A stretch of DNA of 64,000 nucleotides from Actinokineospora diospyrosa. Lineage in GTDB: Bacteria > Actinomycetota > Actinomycetes > Mycobacteriales > Pseudonocardiaceae. Shown here one piece after another: positions 16,029 to 26,051 of this stretch (position 1 is its first letter; each line of letters starts with the position of its first letter). Under the pieces are notes generated by a model. It was not told where the DNA came from. It ran no database searches and saw nothing but the letters and a program-made list of their open reading frames with translations. The translations under genes and the position numbers were made by a program. The stretch covers positions 62,001 to 126,000 of the forward strand of contig NZ_JAMTCO010000003.1 of assembly GCF_024171925.1 (NCBI RefSeq), given 5' to 3'.

Positions 16029-18083
16029 TCACCGCCCGGTGATGTCACCGACGCCGCCGGGACCGCCGAACGCGGGGCCCTCGGCCGTGCGGACGCCCTG
16101 CTCGGCCCACCAGGTCGCCTCCGCGTGGTCGCGCACGCCGAGCACCCCCACCGACGCCCCGACCGAGCGCAGCGCCGCGATCAGCTCCAACGTCGCCCGC
16201 ACCGGCACCGCCTCGCGCGGCAACCAGTCCGGCCGCCAGCCCTCGAACGGGTCGGCCAGCAGGACGGTCCGCACGCCGAACCGCTCGACCATGGCGATCT
16301 CGCGCGGGCCGCCGGTGAACCCGTGCAGCGCGGTGACCACGCCGATGTCGCTCAGCGTGCGCAGGTTGTCCTGCGCGTCGCCGCGGCCGGTCAGGACCGC
16401 GGCGGTGTCCAGGCCGATCTCCAGCGCCCCGGTGGGCACGCAGGTCGAGGTCAGCACGTCGTTCACGGTCGCCGACAGGTCGCCGTCGGCCGACTGCAGC
16501 CCCGACAGCAGCACCCGGTGCACCGCCTCGCCCTCCTCGGCGACCGGGCCGAACAGCGTCCGCCAGCGCGGCAGGTGCGTACCGGACTGCGCCAGCAGCC
16601 ACGGTCCCAGCGGCACCGACAGCCCGGTCGACTCGGCGAGCTCGGCGGTGTCGCGGTCGGTGGGCAGGTGGACCAGCGCCCGCACGCGCACCGGCACCAG
16701 GTCCGAGAGCCGCACCACCGGCTGGTAGGCGACCCGCAGCTCGCCGTTCTCCCAGGCCGCGGGCAGCCCGGTGGCGAGCGTGCCGACCTTGCGGGTCGCC
16801 CGGTCGGCGTGCCCGTCGAACTCCGCCCACTGGTGGCGGCCCAGCGAGCGGGCGTAGCGGTGCGCGGCGTCGGCGGCCCGGAACAGCTCCGCGCTCGACA
16901 TCTCCGCCGGGGTGCGGCGCACGGCGCCGACGGTCGCGCTGACCGCCAAGCCGACGCCTGCGTCGTAGTCCGGTTCGGACAACTCGGCCAGCAGCGCGGT
17001 GACCAGCGTCGACACCGGCGGCGGGGCGGTGTCGTGCGCGATGAGCACCGCGAACTCGTCGCCGCCGACCCGGGCGACCAGCGCCTGCCTGCCCGCGACC
17101 GCCGAGGTGAGCCGGTTGGCCGTGGTCCGCAGCACCCGGTCCCCGGTCGCGTGCCCGTAGGTGGTGTTGACCAGGGAGAACGCGTCCAGGTCGAGGCAGA
17201 GCAGGGTGAGCGGGCGGTGCGGCGGGGCCTGCGCGTGCATGGCCTCCAGCCGCGACTCGAAGTGCAGCCGGTTGGGCAGACCCGTCAGCGCGTCGTGCAG
17301 GCTCTGGTGGCTGAGCTGGTTGCCCAGCAGCTGCAACTCGGACAGGTCCTGCACCATGGTCACCCGGTAGCGCGCGACGCCGCTGTCGTCGCGCAGCATC
17401 GACGTCGTGAGGTACACCCAGGCGGTGTCGCCGCCGGGTCTGACCACCCGGCGCCGGTCGGCCTCGCCGACCGCGAGCGGCGGCTCGTCCTCGTCGGCGA
17501 TGAACTCGGCCAGGGTGCGGTACCGCAGGTCCTCGGTGGGCCTGCCCAGGATCGTGGCCAGTGCGGGGTTCGTCTCGACAAAGGTGCCATCCAGTTCGGT
17601 GATCGCGATGCCCACCGCGGAGGCGTCGAACACCTCCCGGAACCGGCTCTCGGTGGCCCTGCGGTCGCGTTCGGCGCGCTGCTTGGCGGTCAGCAGCGCG
17701 AGCTTCATGTTCTCCTGCTGCGCCAACGTGCGTTTGCGCAGCGCGGCGGCGTAACCGGCGGCGACGTAGGCGAGCAGCCGGGCCACCGGTCGCGCCCCGA
17801 ACCCGGCGTCGGCGAGCCCGTCGGCCAGCACGCCGAGCGAGCCCTCCAGGGTGGTCTCGCCGGTCAGCGCCCCCTCGACCATCAGCTCGCCGACCCGCAG
17901 CCCGACCACGACGTCCGGCGGGGTCGCGGTGAGCGCTTCGGTGAGCCTGCGCAGCAGCGACGCGAGCAGGGCGTGCACCTCGGTCGAGGAGCGCGGGACG
18001 TAGGCGGTGGCGGCGACCACGCGCAACCAGGACAGGACGAGATCCGCTTGGTCGCCTTCCGGGTCGGGCGGCGCGTCAGACAT
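16029..18083 (-). CDS. PAS-GGDEF-EAL protein (probable diguanylate cyclase)
   Basis: 684 residues: a helical N-terminal domain (about 1-140) also seen in other actinobacterial c-di-GMP proteins, a PAS domain (about 155-270), a GGDEF domain with an intact GGDEF at 340-344, then an EAL-like domain from about 445. The inhibitory RxxD site reads RQAL, so product inhibition is probably lost. The EAL motif reads RAL and the DDFGTG loop reads LHGFTGG, so phosphodiesterase activity is unlikely; the domain may bind c-di-GMP instead. The gene starts 11 bases after the PF04672 methyltransferase stop. Confidence 0.9.
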   Translation of the reverse strand: MSDAPPDPEGDQADLVLSWLRVVAATAYVPRSSTEVHALLASLLRRLTEALTATPPDVVVGLRVGELMVEGALTGETTLEGSLGVLADGLADAGFGARPVARLLAYVAAGYAAALRKRTLAQQENMKLALLTAKQRAERDRRATESRFREVFDASAVGIAITELDGTFVETNPALATILGRPTEDLRYRTLAEFIADEDEPPLAVGEADRRRVVRPGGDTAWVYLTTSMLRDDSGVARYRVTMVQDLSELQLLGNQLSHQSLHDALTGLPNRLHFESRLEAMHAQAPPHRPLTLLCLDLDAFSLVNTTYGHATGDRVLRTTANRLTSAVAGRQALVARVGGDEFAVLIAHDTAPPPVSTLVTALLAELSEPDYDAGVGLAVSATVGAVRRTPAEMSSAELFRAADAAHRYARSLGRHQWAEFDGHADRATRKVGTLATGLPAAWENGELRVAYQPVVRLSDLVPVRVRALVHLPTDRDTAELAESTGLSVPLGPWLLAQSGTHLPRWRTLFGPVAEEGEAVHRVLLSGLQSADGDLSATVNDVLTSTCVPTGALEIGLDTAAVLTGRGDAQDNLRTLSDIGVVTALHGFTGGPREIAMVERFGVRTVLLADPFEGWRPDWLPREAVPVRATLELIAALRSVGASVGVLGVRDHAEATWWAEQGVRTAEGPAFGGPGGVGDITGR

Positions 18084-18094
18084 GGTTCACGGCA

Positions 18095-18943
18095 TCAGTG
18101 CTTGCGGCCGACGCCCGCGTAGATGCCCGCCCGGTCCGGGTCGCCGCCGTCGTCGAAACCCGGGTCCGGGCGCCACTTCGCTGTCGGCACGATCCCCGGC
18201 TCGACCAGGTCGAACCCGGCGAACAGGGCGGTGATCTCGGCGTGCGAGCGCGGGTACATCGGGTCCCGGCTGGACTTCATCACCTCGACGATCCGGTCCA
18301 TCTCGGTCGGCATCAGGTCCCTGGTGAACTGCGAGAACGCCAGGTACGAGCCAGCCCCGATGGCGTCGCGGTAGCGGGCCACCAGCCGCGCGGGGTCCTT
18401 CTCCGGCGGCACGAAGTGGAACACCCCGGCCATCAGCAGCCCGATCGGGTGGTCGAAGTCGAGCAGTTCGCGGGTCTGCGGGGCGTCGAGGATGTCGTCC
18501 GGGCGGGTCAGGTCGGCCTGCACGATGGTCGCCAGCGGGTTGTCGGCGAGCATCAGCGTGCTGTGCGCGTAGGCGACCTCCTCGTAGTCCACGTAGACCA
18601 CCTTGGCGCGCGGGTCGGCGGCCTGGGCGATCTCGTGCACGTTGCCCACGGTCGGGATGCCCGAGCCGAGGTCGAGGAACTGGCGCACGCCGCGCTCGAC
18701 CATGAACAGCACCGAGCGGCGCAGGAACGAGCGGTTGTGCCGGGCGATCTCCCTGGCGTTGGGCTGGGCCTTGATGAACCGCTCGGCGAGCTCCCGGTCG
18801 TGGGCGAAGTTGTGCGCGCCGCCGAGCAGGTAGTCGTAGAGCCGCGCCGCGCTCGGCCGCTCCAGGTCGATCCCCTCCGGGACCCAGCTGGTCACGTCCG
18901 ACCGGCCCATGCCAGGCACGCTCACGTCGCCGCCCCGTCCCAT
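18095..18943 (-). CDS. SAM-dependent methyltransferase, PF04672 (DUF574) family
   Basis: A 282-residue class I methyltransferase with the family hallmarks ARLYDYLLGGAHNF, FLRRSV, QFLDLGSGIPTVGNVHE (SAM-binding loop) and VYVDYEE, and a C-terminal KWRPD block. The substrate is not known for most members; some act in natural-product pathways. The ATG at 18943 is taken, but a GTG at residue 7 or ATG at residue 12 are possible because ribosome sites are weak. It is cotranscribed with the c-di-GMP protein downstream. A second family member is at 35100-35852. Confidence 0.88.
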   Translation of the reverse strand: MGRGGDVSVPGMGRSDVTSWVPEGIDLERPSAARLYDYLLGGAHNFAHDRELAERFIKAQPNAREIARHNRSFLRRSVLFMVERGVRQFLDLGSGIPTVGNVHEIAQAADPRAKVVYVDYEEVAYAHSTLMLADNPLATIVQADLTRPDDILDAPQTRELLDFDHPIGLLMAGVFHFVPPEKDPARLVARYRDAIGAGSYLAFSQFTRDLMPTEMDRIVEVMKSSRDPMYPRSHAEITALFAGFDLVEPGIVPTAKWRPDPGFDDGGDPDRAGIYAGVGRKH

Positions 18944-19159
18944 CGGTCTAGTCCACGTCCGTCTTCCGCTCGGTGATCGGAAGGTTACTCACCCGGCACG
19001 GCGGTGCGACAGGAGCCGAACGTCTTGCGCTGACCGGGACGTTCGGCTTTGCGCGCGGCGTTCGCACGTGCAGTCGACCGTGCCCGTAAGGGCAACTGGT
19101 CTGGACCGGTGGACGGAAGCGGGGGGCCTGTCCGGAGTTGGTGGGGGGCGTGCCCGGAA

Positions 19160-19747
19160 CTACCGGGGGCCGTGCCCGAGCGCGCCGAGGGCCATCCCGG
19201 CGAGCAGGTCGGCCATCTGCGCGCGGTCGAGGTGCCTGCTGTGCGGGGTGGAGTTGATCAAGCCGAACACCGCGTGCGCCGCGGCCCGCGCGCTGGGCTC
19301 CTCGGTCGCCGGGACCGCGCCGCGGATGACCTCGACCCACAGCTCGACGTAGCGGCGCTGCAGCGCGCGCACCTTGCGCCGGTCCGGGTCGGTCAGGTTG
19401 CCCAGGTTGCGCTCCTGCACGGTGATCAGCGCCGGGTTGTCCAGCGCGAAGTCGACGTGGAAGCGCACCAGGTCCTGCAGGGTGTCGCCCGCCGCGCGCT
19501 CGGCACCGACCCTGGACTGCCCGCCGTCGAGCAGCACCTCGCTGATCGCGGTGAGCATCTCCCCGAGCATCGCGTCCTTGGACCGGAAGTGCCGGTAGAG
19601 CGCCGGTCCGGAGATGCCGACGGCCGAGCCGATGTCGTCGATCCCCACCCCGTGGAACCCGTGTCTTGCGAACAGCTCGGCCGCCGCGGCGAGGATCTGC
19701 TCCCGCCTGCTCGGCTTGTCGGCGACGGGCTCCGCTGCTGGTGACAC
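19160..19747 (-). CDS. TetR-family regulator of the acyl-CoA carboxylase operon
   Basis: A 195-residue TetR protein with helix-turn-helix at about residues 35-60 (GVGIDDIGSAVGISGPALYRHF) and a helical ligand domain. Upstream of its start lies the palindrome GTTAGCGGCCACTAAC (19779-19794). Two closely related palindromes precede the accD-accA-acd operon, so it very likely represses itself and that operon. Position and operon content match the M. tuberculosis Rv2506 TetR beside accD1-accA1-fadE19 (gene-order knowledge, not a search). The inducer would be an acyl-CoA of leucine breakdown. Confidence 0.9.
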   Translation of the reverse strand: MSPAAEPVADKPSRREQILAAAAELFARHGFHGVGIDDIGSAVGISGPALYRHFRSKDAMLGEMLTAISEVLLDGGQSRVGAERAAGDTLQDLVRFHVDFALDNPALITVQERNLGNLTDPDRRKVRALQRRYVELWVEVIRGAVPATEEPSARAAAHAVFGLINSTPHSRHLDRAQMADLLAGMALGALGHGPR

Positions 19748-19778
19748 GGTTACATCGTATGGCAGGGGTGGCTAGGGG

Positions 19779-19794
19779 GTTAGCGGCCACTAAC
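19779..19794. promoter_or_regulatory. TetR operator, tetR promoter
   Basis: GTTAGCGGCCACTAAC, a 16-base palindrome 32 bases upstream of the TetR start. It matches the two sites before accD (consensus GTTARYGRNSRCTAAC, read from the three). Confidence 0.7.
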
Positions 19795-19908
19795 CTCACC
19801 CGGTTCACCAACTGGTAAGAGGGAATAAGTTACCGGACAGTTCCGTGTTCGCGTTGTTGCTGGTAGTGATGATCCTGTCGGGAATCCCTCCTGCCCCGGA
19901 GGCTTGTC

Positions 19909-20697
19909 ATGCGTGTCCCCCACTCCCTCTCCCTGGTCCTTCTCGCCGCACTGGCGGTATTCGGCCTGGCGACCCCCGCCTCGGCCGCCGTCGGCAAGTA
20001 CGTCGCCCTCGGTGACTCCTACTCGTCCGGCCTCGGTGCTGGCAGCTACGGCAGCAGCGGCTCCTGCAAGCGCAGTGCCAACGCCTACCCGCAACTGTGG
20101 GCCAACGCCCACGGCCCGTCCGCGTTCGCCTTCGTCGCCTGCTCCGGCGCGGTCACCCAGGACGTGCTCACCAGCCAGGTCGGATCGATCACCGCCGACA
20201 CCGCCCTGGTCACCCTGTCGGTCGGCGGCAACGACGCGGGCTTCGCCAACGTCATGACCGAGTGCAACCTGAGCTCCGACTCCGCCTGCGTGAGCCGGAA
20301 CCAGACCGCGCAGAACTTCGCCCGCACGACCCTGCCCACCCGCCTGGACAACGTCTACCGCGCCATCCGCGACCGGGCCCCGTCGGCCAAGGTCGTCGTG
20401 CTCGGCTACCCCCGCATCTACAAGACCAGCGGCTCCTGCGTGGTGGGCCTGAGCGAGGCCAAGCGCGCCGCGATCAACCAGTCCGCCGACGTGCTCGCGT
20501 CGGTCACCGCGGGCCGCGCCGCCGCCTTCGGCTTCACCTTCGTCGACGCCCGCACCGCGTTCACCGGCCACGAGATCTGCGCCTCCGGTGCCCGCTGGCT
20601 CAACAGCATCACCTGGCCGGTGGAGGAGTCCTACCACCCCAACACCGCGGGCCAGGCCAGCGGCTACTACTCCGCCCTGCGCGCCGTCACCGGCTGA
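19909..20697 (+). CDS. Secreted SGNH/GDSL hydrolase
   Basis: A 262-residue extracellular esterase/lipase: signal peptide 1-27 (ending TPASAA), GDSYSSG with Ser38, VGGND, and HPNTAG near the end. Six Cys residues suggest the three disulfides of the Streptomyces lipase family. GGAGG lies just upstream of the ATG. It lies between the TetR gene and the carboxylase operon but ends in its own terminator, so it may only be a neighbour. It is a paralogue of the hydrolase at 9558-10427. Confidence 0.94.
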   Translation: MRVPHSLSLVLLAALAVFGLATPASAAVGKYVALGDSYSSGLGAGSYGSSGSCKRSANAYPQLWANAHGPSAFAFVACSGAVTQDVLTSQVGSITADTALVTLSVGGNDAGFANVMTECNLSSDSACVSRNQTAQNFARTTLPTRLDNVYRAIRDRAPSAKVVVLGYPRIYKTSGSCVVGLSEAKRAAINQSADVLASVTAGRAAAFGFTFVDARTAFTGHEICASGARWLNSITWPVEESYHPNTAGQASGYYSALRAVTG

Positions 20698-20723
20698 CCC
20701 GCGGGCTGATCCAGCCAGGTCGA

Positions 20724-20753
20724 ACGGGCCGTCCCCAGTCGGGGGCGGCCCGT
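20724..20753 (+). terminator. Intrinsic terminator after SGNH hydrolase
   Basis: ACGGGCCGTCCCC, AGTC loop, GGGGGCGGCCCGT, then TTT. It separates the hydrolase from the carboxylase operon. Confidence 0.75.
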
Positions 20754-20845
20754 TTCGCCGTGCGCTCGAACCAGTGCTCGAACCGGTGGTCGACCCGGCG
20801 AACTCGCGCGCGCGGGCGGACGATGGGTTCGGGTGGACCGCGCGT

Positions 20846-20861
20846 GTTAGTGAGCGCTAAC
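20846..20861. promoter_or_regulatory. TetR operator 1 before accD
   Basis: GTTAGTGAGCGCTAAC, a palindrome that matches the tetR-promoter site. Its centre is 28 bases from the next site, about 2.7 helical turns. Confidence 0.7.
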
Positions 20862-20873
20862 ATCGCCGGTGTA

Positions 20874-20889
20874 GTTAACGGTGACTAAC
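20874..20889. promoter_or_regulatory. TetR operator 2 before accD
   Basis: GTTAACGGTGACTAAC, ending 15 bases before the accD ATG; it would block the promoter or early elongation. It is the least symmetrical of the three sites. Confidence 0.6.
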
Positions 20890-20904
20890 AGCTCGAGGAG
20901 CGGG

Positions 20905-22518
20905 ATGGACGCACCGAGGTTGCGCAGTGCCGTGGACCCGGCTGACGAGGCGTTCGCGCGCAACGCCAAGTCGCACGGCGAGCTGGTGCAGGACCTGCGG
21001 GACCGGCTCGACCAGGCTGCGCTCGGCGGGCCGGAGAAGGCCAGGGCCCGGCACGTCAGCCGCGGGAAGTTGCTGCCCCGGGACCGGGTGGACGCCCTGC
21101 TCGACCCCGGGTCGCCGTTCCTGGAGCTGTCGCCGCTGGCCGCCACCGGGCTCTACGGCGACGACGCCCCCGCCGCCGGGATCATCACCGGGGTCGGGCG
21201 GGTGTCCGGGCGCGAGGTCGTGGTCGTGGCCAACGACGCGACCGTCAAGGGCGGCACCTACTACCCGATGACGGTCAAGAAGCACCTGCGGGCCCAGGAG
21301 GTGGCGCTGCAGAACAACCTGCCCTGCGTCTACCTGGTCGACTCCGGCGGTGCCTTCCTGCCCAAGCAGGACGACGTCTTCCCCGACCGCGACCACTTCG
21401 GGCGGATCTTCTTCAACCAGGCCACCATGTCGGCCAAGGGCGTCGCGCAGGTCGCGGCCGTGCTCGGCTCCTGCACCGCGGGCGGCGCCTACGTCCCGGC
21501 GATGAGCGACGAGGCCGTCATCGTGCGCGAGCAGGGCACGATCTTCCTCGGCGGCCCGCCGCTGGTGAAGGCCGCGACCGGGGAGGTCGTCACCGCCGAG
21601 GAACTGGGCGGCGGCGACGTGCACTCCCGGGTCTCCGGGGTCACCGACCACCTCGCCGACGACGACGCGCACGCGCTGCGCATCGTCCGCTCCATCGTCT
21701 CCACCCTGGGCCCGCGCGCCCCCCGCCCGTGGGACGTCGCCGAGGTCGAGGAGCCCGCGGTCGACCCGTCGACCCTCTACGGCGTGGTGCCGACCGACTC
21801 GCGCACCCCCTACGACGTGCGCGAGGTCATCGCCCGCATCGTGGACGGCAGCCGGTTCCGCGAGTTCAAGAAGGAGTACGGCTCGACCCTGGTCACCGGG
21901 TTCGCCCGGATCCACGGTCACCCGGTCGGGATCGTGGCCAACAACGGCGTGCTGTTCGCCGAGTCGGCGATGAAGGGCGCGCACTTCATCGAGCTGTGCG
22001 ACCAGCGGTCCATCCCGCTGCTGTACCTGCAGAACATCACCGGCTTCATGGTCGGGCGCGACTACGAGGCGGGCGGCATCGCCAAGCACGGCGCCAAGAT
22101 GGTCACCGCGACCGCCTGCGCCAGGGTCCCGAAGTTCACCGTCGTCATCGGCGGCTCGTTCGGTGCGGGCAACTACTCGATGTGCGGCCGGGCGTACTCG
22201 CCCCGCTTCCTGTGGATGTGGCCGAACGCGCGGATCAGCGTGATGGGCGGCGAGCAGGCCGCCTCCGTGCTGTCCACCGTGCGCCGCGACCAGATCGAGG
22301 GCTCCGGCGGTGAGTGGTCGGCCGAGGACGAGGAGACCTTCAAGGCACCGATCCGCGACCAGTACGAGGAACAGGGCAACCCGTACTACTCGACCGCCCG
22401 GCTGTGGGACGACGGGGTCATCGACCCCGCCGACACCCGGCAGGTGCTCGGTCTCGCGCTGTCGGCCGCGGCCAACGCGCCCCTGGAACCTGTCCGCTAC
22501 GGCGTCTTCCGGATGTGA
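20905..22518 (+). CDS. accD1: Acyl-CoA carboxylase beta subunit (methylcrotonyl-CoA type)
   Basis: The carboxyltransferase subunit, 537 residues from the ATG at 20905 (GAGGAG upstream; a GTG at 20881 lies inside the operator). Both crotonase-fold halves are present, with acyl-CoA and carboxybiotin pocket features such as [17 protein letters not shown] and [16 protein letters not shown]. Those features and the neighbour order favour 3-methylcrotonyl-CoA carboxylase in leucine breakdown over propionyl-CoA carboxylase. It works with the biotin subunit that starts three bases downstream. Confidence 0.92.
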   Translation: MDAPRLRSAVDPADEAFARNAKSHGELVQDLRDRLDQAALGGPEKARARHVSRGKLLPRDRVDALLDPGSPFLELSPLAATGLYGDDAPAAGIITGVGRVSGREVVVVANDATVKGGTYYPMTVKKHLRAQEVALQNNLPCVYLVDSGGAFLPKQDDVFPDRDHFGRIFFNQATMSAKGVAQVAAVLGSCTAGGAYVPAMSDEAVIVREQGTIFLGGPPLVKAATGEVVTAEELGGGDVHSRVSGVTDHLADDDAHALRIVRSIVSTLGPRAPRPWDVAEVEEPAVDPSTLYGVVPTDSRTPYDVREVIARIVDGSRFREFKKEYGSTLVTGFARIHGHPVGIVANNGVLFAESAMKGAHFIELCDQRSIPLLYLQNITGFMVGRDYEAGGIAKHGAKMVTATACARVPKFTVVIGGSFGAGNYSMCGRAYSPRFLWMWPNARISVMGGEQAASVLSTVRRDQIEGSGGEWSAEDEETFKAPIRDQYEEQGNPYYSTARLWDDGVIDPADTRQVLGLALSAAANAPLEPVRYGVFRM

Positions 22519-22520
22519 GC

Positions 22521-24500
22521 ATGTTCTCCAGCGTTCTGATCGCCAACCGGGGCGAGATCGCCGTCCGGGTCATCACCACCCTGCGCCGCATGGGCATCCG
22601 CTCCGTCGCGGTCTATAGCGACGCCGACGCGGGCGCTAGGCACGTGCGTGAGGCCGATGTGGCCGTGCGCATTGGGCCCGCCGCCGCGCGGGAGAGCTAC
22701 CTGGCCATCGACAAGGTCGTCGCGGCGGCTCTAGAGACCGGTGCTGAGGCCGTGCACCCGGGGTACGGCTTCCTCGCGGAGAACGTCGAGTTCGCGCGTG
22801 CTTGTGCTGCCGCGGGTCTCGTGTTCATCGGACCGCCCGCGTCGGCGATCGATGCCATGGGCGACAAGATTCGGGCGAAGCTGACTGTTAGCGCTGCCGG
22901 GGTACCTGTGGTGCCCGGGCGCACAGAGCCAGGTATGTCTGACGACGACCTGGTAGCCGCGGCAGAGGAAGTCGGCTACCCGGTTCTGCTTAAGCCATCT
23001 GCTGGCGGCGGCGGTAAGGGCATGCGGTTGGTCGAGGCCGCAGACGGGCTGCGGGCCGCGATCGAGTCGGCGCGGCGTGAGGCGCGCGGGTCCTTCGGTG
23101 ACGAGACGCTGCTGATCGAGCGGTTCGTGCTGCGGCCCCGGCACATCGAGATCCAGGTGCTCGCCGACTCGCACGGGCACGCGATCCACCTCGGCGAGCG
23201 CGAGTGCAGCCTGCAGCGGCGGCACCAGAAGATCATCGAGGAGGCGCCGTCCCCGCTGCTGGACGCGGCTACCCGGGCGCGGATGGGCGCGGCGGCGGTC
23301 GAGGCGGCCAAGGCCGTCGACTACAGCGGCGCGGGCACGGTCGAGTTCATCGTCTCCGCGGACCGCCCGGACGAGTTCTTCTTCATGGAGATGAACACCC
23401 GGCTGCAGGTCGAGCACCCGGTCACCGAGCAGGTCACCGGCCTGGACCTGGTCGAGCAGCAGGTCCGGGTCGCCGCGGGTGAGCGGCTCGCGCTGACCCA
23501 GGACGAGGTGGTCCTGCGCGGGCACGCCGTCGAGGCCCGGGTGTACGCCGAGGACCCGACGACCGGGTTCCTGCCCACCGGCGGTCGGGTCCTCGGCGTC
23601 CGCTCGGCCAGCGCGGACTGGGCGCGGCTGGACTCCGGTCTGCTCGCCGGGTCGGTGGTGGGCTCCGACTACGACCCGATGCTGGCCAAGGTGATCACCT
23701 GGGGCGCCGACCGGGCGCAGGCGATCGATCGGCTGTCCGCGGCGCTGGCCTCGACCGCGGTGCTCGGGGTGGGCACGAACATCGCGTTCCTGCGGGCCCT
23801 GCTCGCCGACGCGGACGTGCGCGCGGGCAGGCTCGACACGCAGTTGGTCGAGCGCAGGCTCGACGAGCTGACCAAGGCCGAGCCGGTGCCCGACGAGGTC
23901 TTCGCGGCGGCCGCGCTCGACGAGTTCCTGTCGCTGCAACCCGGCGCGGGCGTGGTCGACCCGTGGTCGGTGCCCAACGGGTGGCGCGTCGGCCGGGCCG
24001 CGGCGATCCCGTTCCGGTTGACCTGCGGTGACCGCGACGTGACCGTGCTGGTGAGCGGGACGCCCGCCGCGGCGCGGGTCCAGGTCGGCGACGAGTCCCC
24101 TGTGGACGCTTCTGTGTCGCGTGTGGACGATGAACTGCTGGTCGCCGTCGGCGGCCGGAACTCGCGCTACGCCAGGGCTCTGGACGGGGACACGCTGTGG
24201 TTGGCCGCGGGCGGCCGGACCTGGGCGGTCGCCGAGCACTCCGCGCTCGAGGGTGCCGCGGCCGCCGCGGGCGGTGGCGGTCCGGTGACCAGCCCGATGC
24301 CCGGCACCGTGCTGGTCGTGAAGGTCTCGGCGGGGGAGCGGGTGGTCGCGGGTGCGCCGCTGCTGGTCGTCGAGGCGATGAAGATGGAGCACACCATCAC
24401 CGCGAAGGTCGATGGCGTGGTCACCGAACTGCTGGTCCAGGCGGGCAACCAGGTCGCGCTGAACCAAACCCTTGCCGTGGTAACCCCATCGGAGGCCTGA
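22521..24500 (+). CDS. accA1: Acyl-CoA carboxylase alpha subunit (biotin carboxylase + BCCP)
   Basis: A 659-residue fusion of biotin carboxylase (1-450: [16 protein letters not shown]-grasp [21 protein letters not shown]), a linker and biotin carboxyl carrier protein. The biotin lysine is Lys621 in VVEAMKMEH. It carboxylates biotin with bicarbonate and ATP for the beta subunit encoded just before. The ATG follows the accD stop by two bases, so the two are coupled. Confidence 0.95.
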   Translation: MFSSVLIANRGEIAVRVITTLRRMGIRSVAVYSDADAGARHVREADVAVRIGPAAARESYLAIDKVVAAALETGAEAVHPGYGFLAENVEFARACAAAGLVFIGPPASAIDAMGDKIRAKLTVSAAGVPVVPGRTEPGMSDDDLVAAAEEVGYPVLLKPSAGGGGKGMRLVEAADGLRAAIESARREARGSFGDETLLIERFVLRPRHIEIQVLADSHGHAIHLGERECSLQRRHQKIIEEAPSPLLDAATRARMGAAAVEAAKAVDYSGAGTVEFIVSADRPDEFFFMEMNTRLQVEHPVTEQVTGLDLVEQQVRVAAGERLALTQDEVVLRGHAVEARVYAEDPTTGFLPTGGRVLGVRSASADWARLDSGLLAGSVVGSDYDPMLAKVITWGADRAQAIDRLSAALASTAVLGVGTNIAFLRALLADADVRAGRLDTQLVERRLDELTKAEPVPDEVFAAAALDEFLSLQPGAGVVDPWSVPNGWRVGRAAAIPFRLTCGDRDVTVLVSGTPAAARVQVGDESPVDASVSRVDDELLVAVGGRNSRYARALDGDTLWLAAGGRTWAVAEHSALEGAAAAAGGGGPVTSPMPGTVLVVKVSAGERVVAGAPLLVVEAMKMEHTITAKVDGVVTELLVQAGNQVALNQTLAVVTPSEA

Positions 24501-24501
24501 C

Positions 24502-25656
24502 GTGATCGACCTGACCCTTCCCGAGGAGCACGAGGCGCTGCGCAAGACCGTGCAGGAGTTCGCCCGCGAGGAGGTCGCCCCGGTCATCGGCGACTTCTAC
24601 GAGCGCGAGGAGTTCCCGTACGGCATCGTCGCCAAGATGGGCGCGATGGGCCTGTTCGGCCTGCCCATCGGCGAGGAGTACGGCGGCATGGGCGGCGACT
24701 ACTTCGCGCTGTGCCTGGCGCTGGAGGAGCTCGCCAGGGTCGACTCGTCGGTCGCGATCACCCTGGAGGCCGGGGTCTCGCTCGGTGCGATGCCGCTGTA
24801 CCGGTTCGGCACCGACGAGCAGAAGCAGCGCTGGCTGCCCGCGCTGGCCGCCGGTGAGCGCCTGGCCGCGTTCGGCCTGACCGAGCCGGGCGGCGGCTCC
24901 GACGCGGGCGCCACCCGCACCACCGCCCGGTTGGACGGCGACGAGTGGGTCATCAACGGCTCCAAGGCGTTCATCACCAACTCCGGCACCGACATCACCT
25001 CGCACGTCACCGTCACCGCGGTGACCGGCGTGCGCGACAACGGCCGCAAGGAGATCTCGGCGATCATCGTGCCGCTGGGCACGCCGGGCTTCACGGTGGC
25101 CAAGAAGTACTCCAAGGTCGGCTGGAACGCCTCCGACACCCACGAGCTGGCGTTCTCGGACGTGCGCGTGCCCGAGGAGAACACCCTGGGCCAGCGCGGC
25201 CGCGGGTACGCCCAGTTCCTGTCCACTCTGGACGAGGGCCGGGTGGCGATCGCCGCCCTGGCCGTGGGTCTGGCCCAGGGCTGCGTGGACGAGTCGCTGA
25301 AGTACGTGCGCGAGCGCGAGGCCTTCGGCCGCAAGATCGGCGAGTACCAGGCCATCCAGTTCAAGATCGCCGACATGGAGACCCGCGTCCACACCGCCCG
25401 CCTCGCCTACTACGCCGCCGCCGCCAAAATGCTGCGCGGCCAGCCCTTCAAGCGCGAAGCCGCCATCGCCAAACTCGTCGCCTCCAACGCCGCCATGGAC
25501 AACTCCCGAGAAGCCACCCAAATCTACGGCGGCTACGGCTTCATGAACGAGTTCCCAGTCGGCCGCTTCTACCGCGACGCCAAGATCCTGGAAATCGGCG
25601 AAGGCACCAGCGAAGTCCAGCGCATGCTCATCGCCCGCGAACTGGGCCTGGTCTGA
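24502..25656 (+). CDS. fadE19: Acyl-CoA dehydrogenase (isovaleryl/branched-chain type)
   Basis: A 384-residue FAD enzyme starting at a GTG after GGAGG inside the accA end. The FAD/acyl motifs AFGLTEPGGGSDAG and the IYGGYGFMNEFPVGRFYRD block are complete. A Glu in GEGTSEVQR is the likely catalytic base. With accD-accA it makes the isovaleryl-CoA to methylcrotonyl-CoA to methylglutaconyl-CoA steps of leucine catabolism, by analogy with M. tuberculosis fadE19-accA1-accD1. Substrate assignment is inferred from context. Confidence 0.9.
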   Translation: MIDLTLPEEHEALRKTVQEFAREEVAPVIGDFYEREEFPYGIVAKMGAMGLFGLPIGEEYGGMGGDYFALCLALEELARVDSSVAITLEAGVSLGAMPLYRFGTDEQKQRWLPALAAGERLAAFGLTEPGGGSDAGATRTTARLDGDEWVINGSKAFITNSGTDITSHVTVTAVTGVRDNGRKEISAIIVPLGTPGFTVAKKYSKVGWNASDTHELAFSDVRVPEENTLGQRGRGYAQFLSTLDEGRVAIAALAVGLAQGCVDESLKYVREREAFGRKIGEYQAIQFKIADMETRVHTARLAYYAAAAKMLRGQPFKREAAIAKLVASNAAMDNSREATQIYGGYGFMNEFPVGRFYRDAKILEIGEGTSEVQRMLIARELGLV

Positions 25657-26051
25657 ACAGCTCCGACCCGCTGAACCACCACGCTCTTCGCCGAGCCCAG
25701 GACCCAACACGCTCAATATCAAGGACGCCCCGCCGAGGTGCGGGTGGTCGACGTACCGTGCGCCCCAATCACGCACAAGATCATCGCTGGTTGGGGTTGC
25801 TCGACCTATTGACCGGGACTTGGCGTGCAGAACCGCTGATAGCAGGGCATTTCGCGTCGCCTGCGCGGCGCGACACCTGCCAACCTGGTTAGTGAGAGGT
25901 GCCGCGGGCAAGAGCAGAGCGAGAGCCTGCGCCGTGGCGCGCCGGACACCGGACCACGGTGACAGGCCCACCGGTGCCGCTCCGCGCATGCAACGCGGTC
26001 TTGACCCTATAGAGCCAAACTCGGCAAGGGTGTGAGCGCTAGGATCGCACG
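25657..26051. other. 395-base intergenic region
   Basis: It separates the high-G+C carboxylase operon from a low-G+C orphan. No gene is supported. A TAGGAT -10-like box (26040-26045) lies six bases before the orphan ATG, suggesting a leaderless message. No direct repeats or attachment site flanking the orphan were noticed. Confidence 0.5.

Noticed and set aside
14120-18122. Large plus-strand frames opposite the GTPase-like and GGDEF genes
   Set aside because: High-G+C antisense shadows without motifs; the minus-strand genes have full domains.
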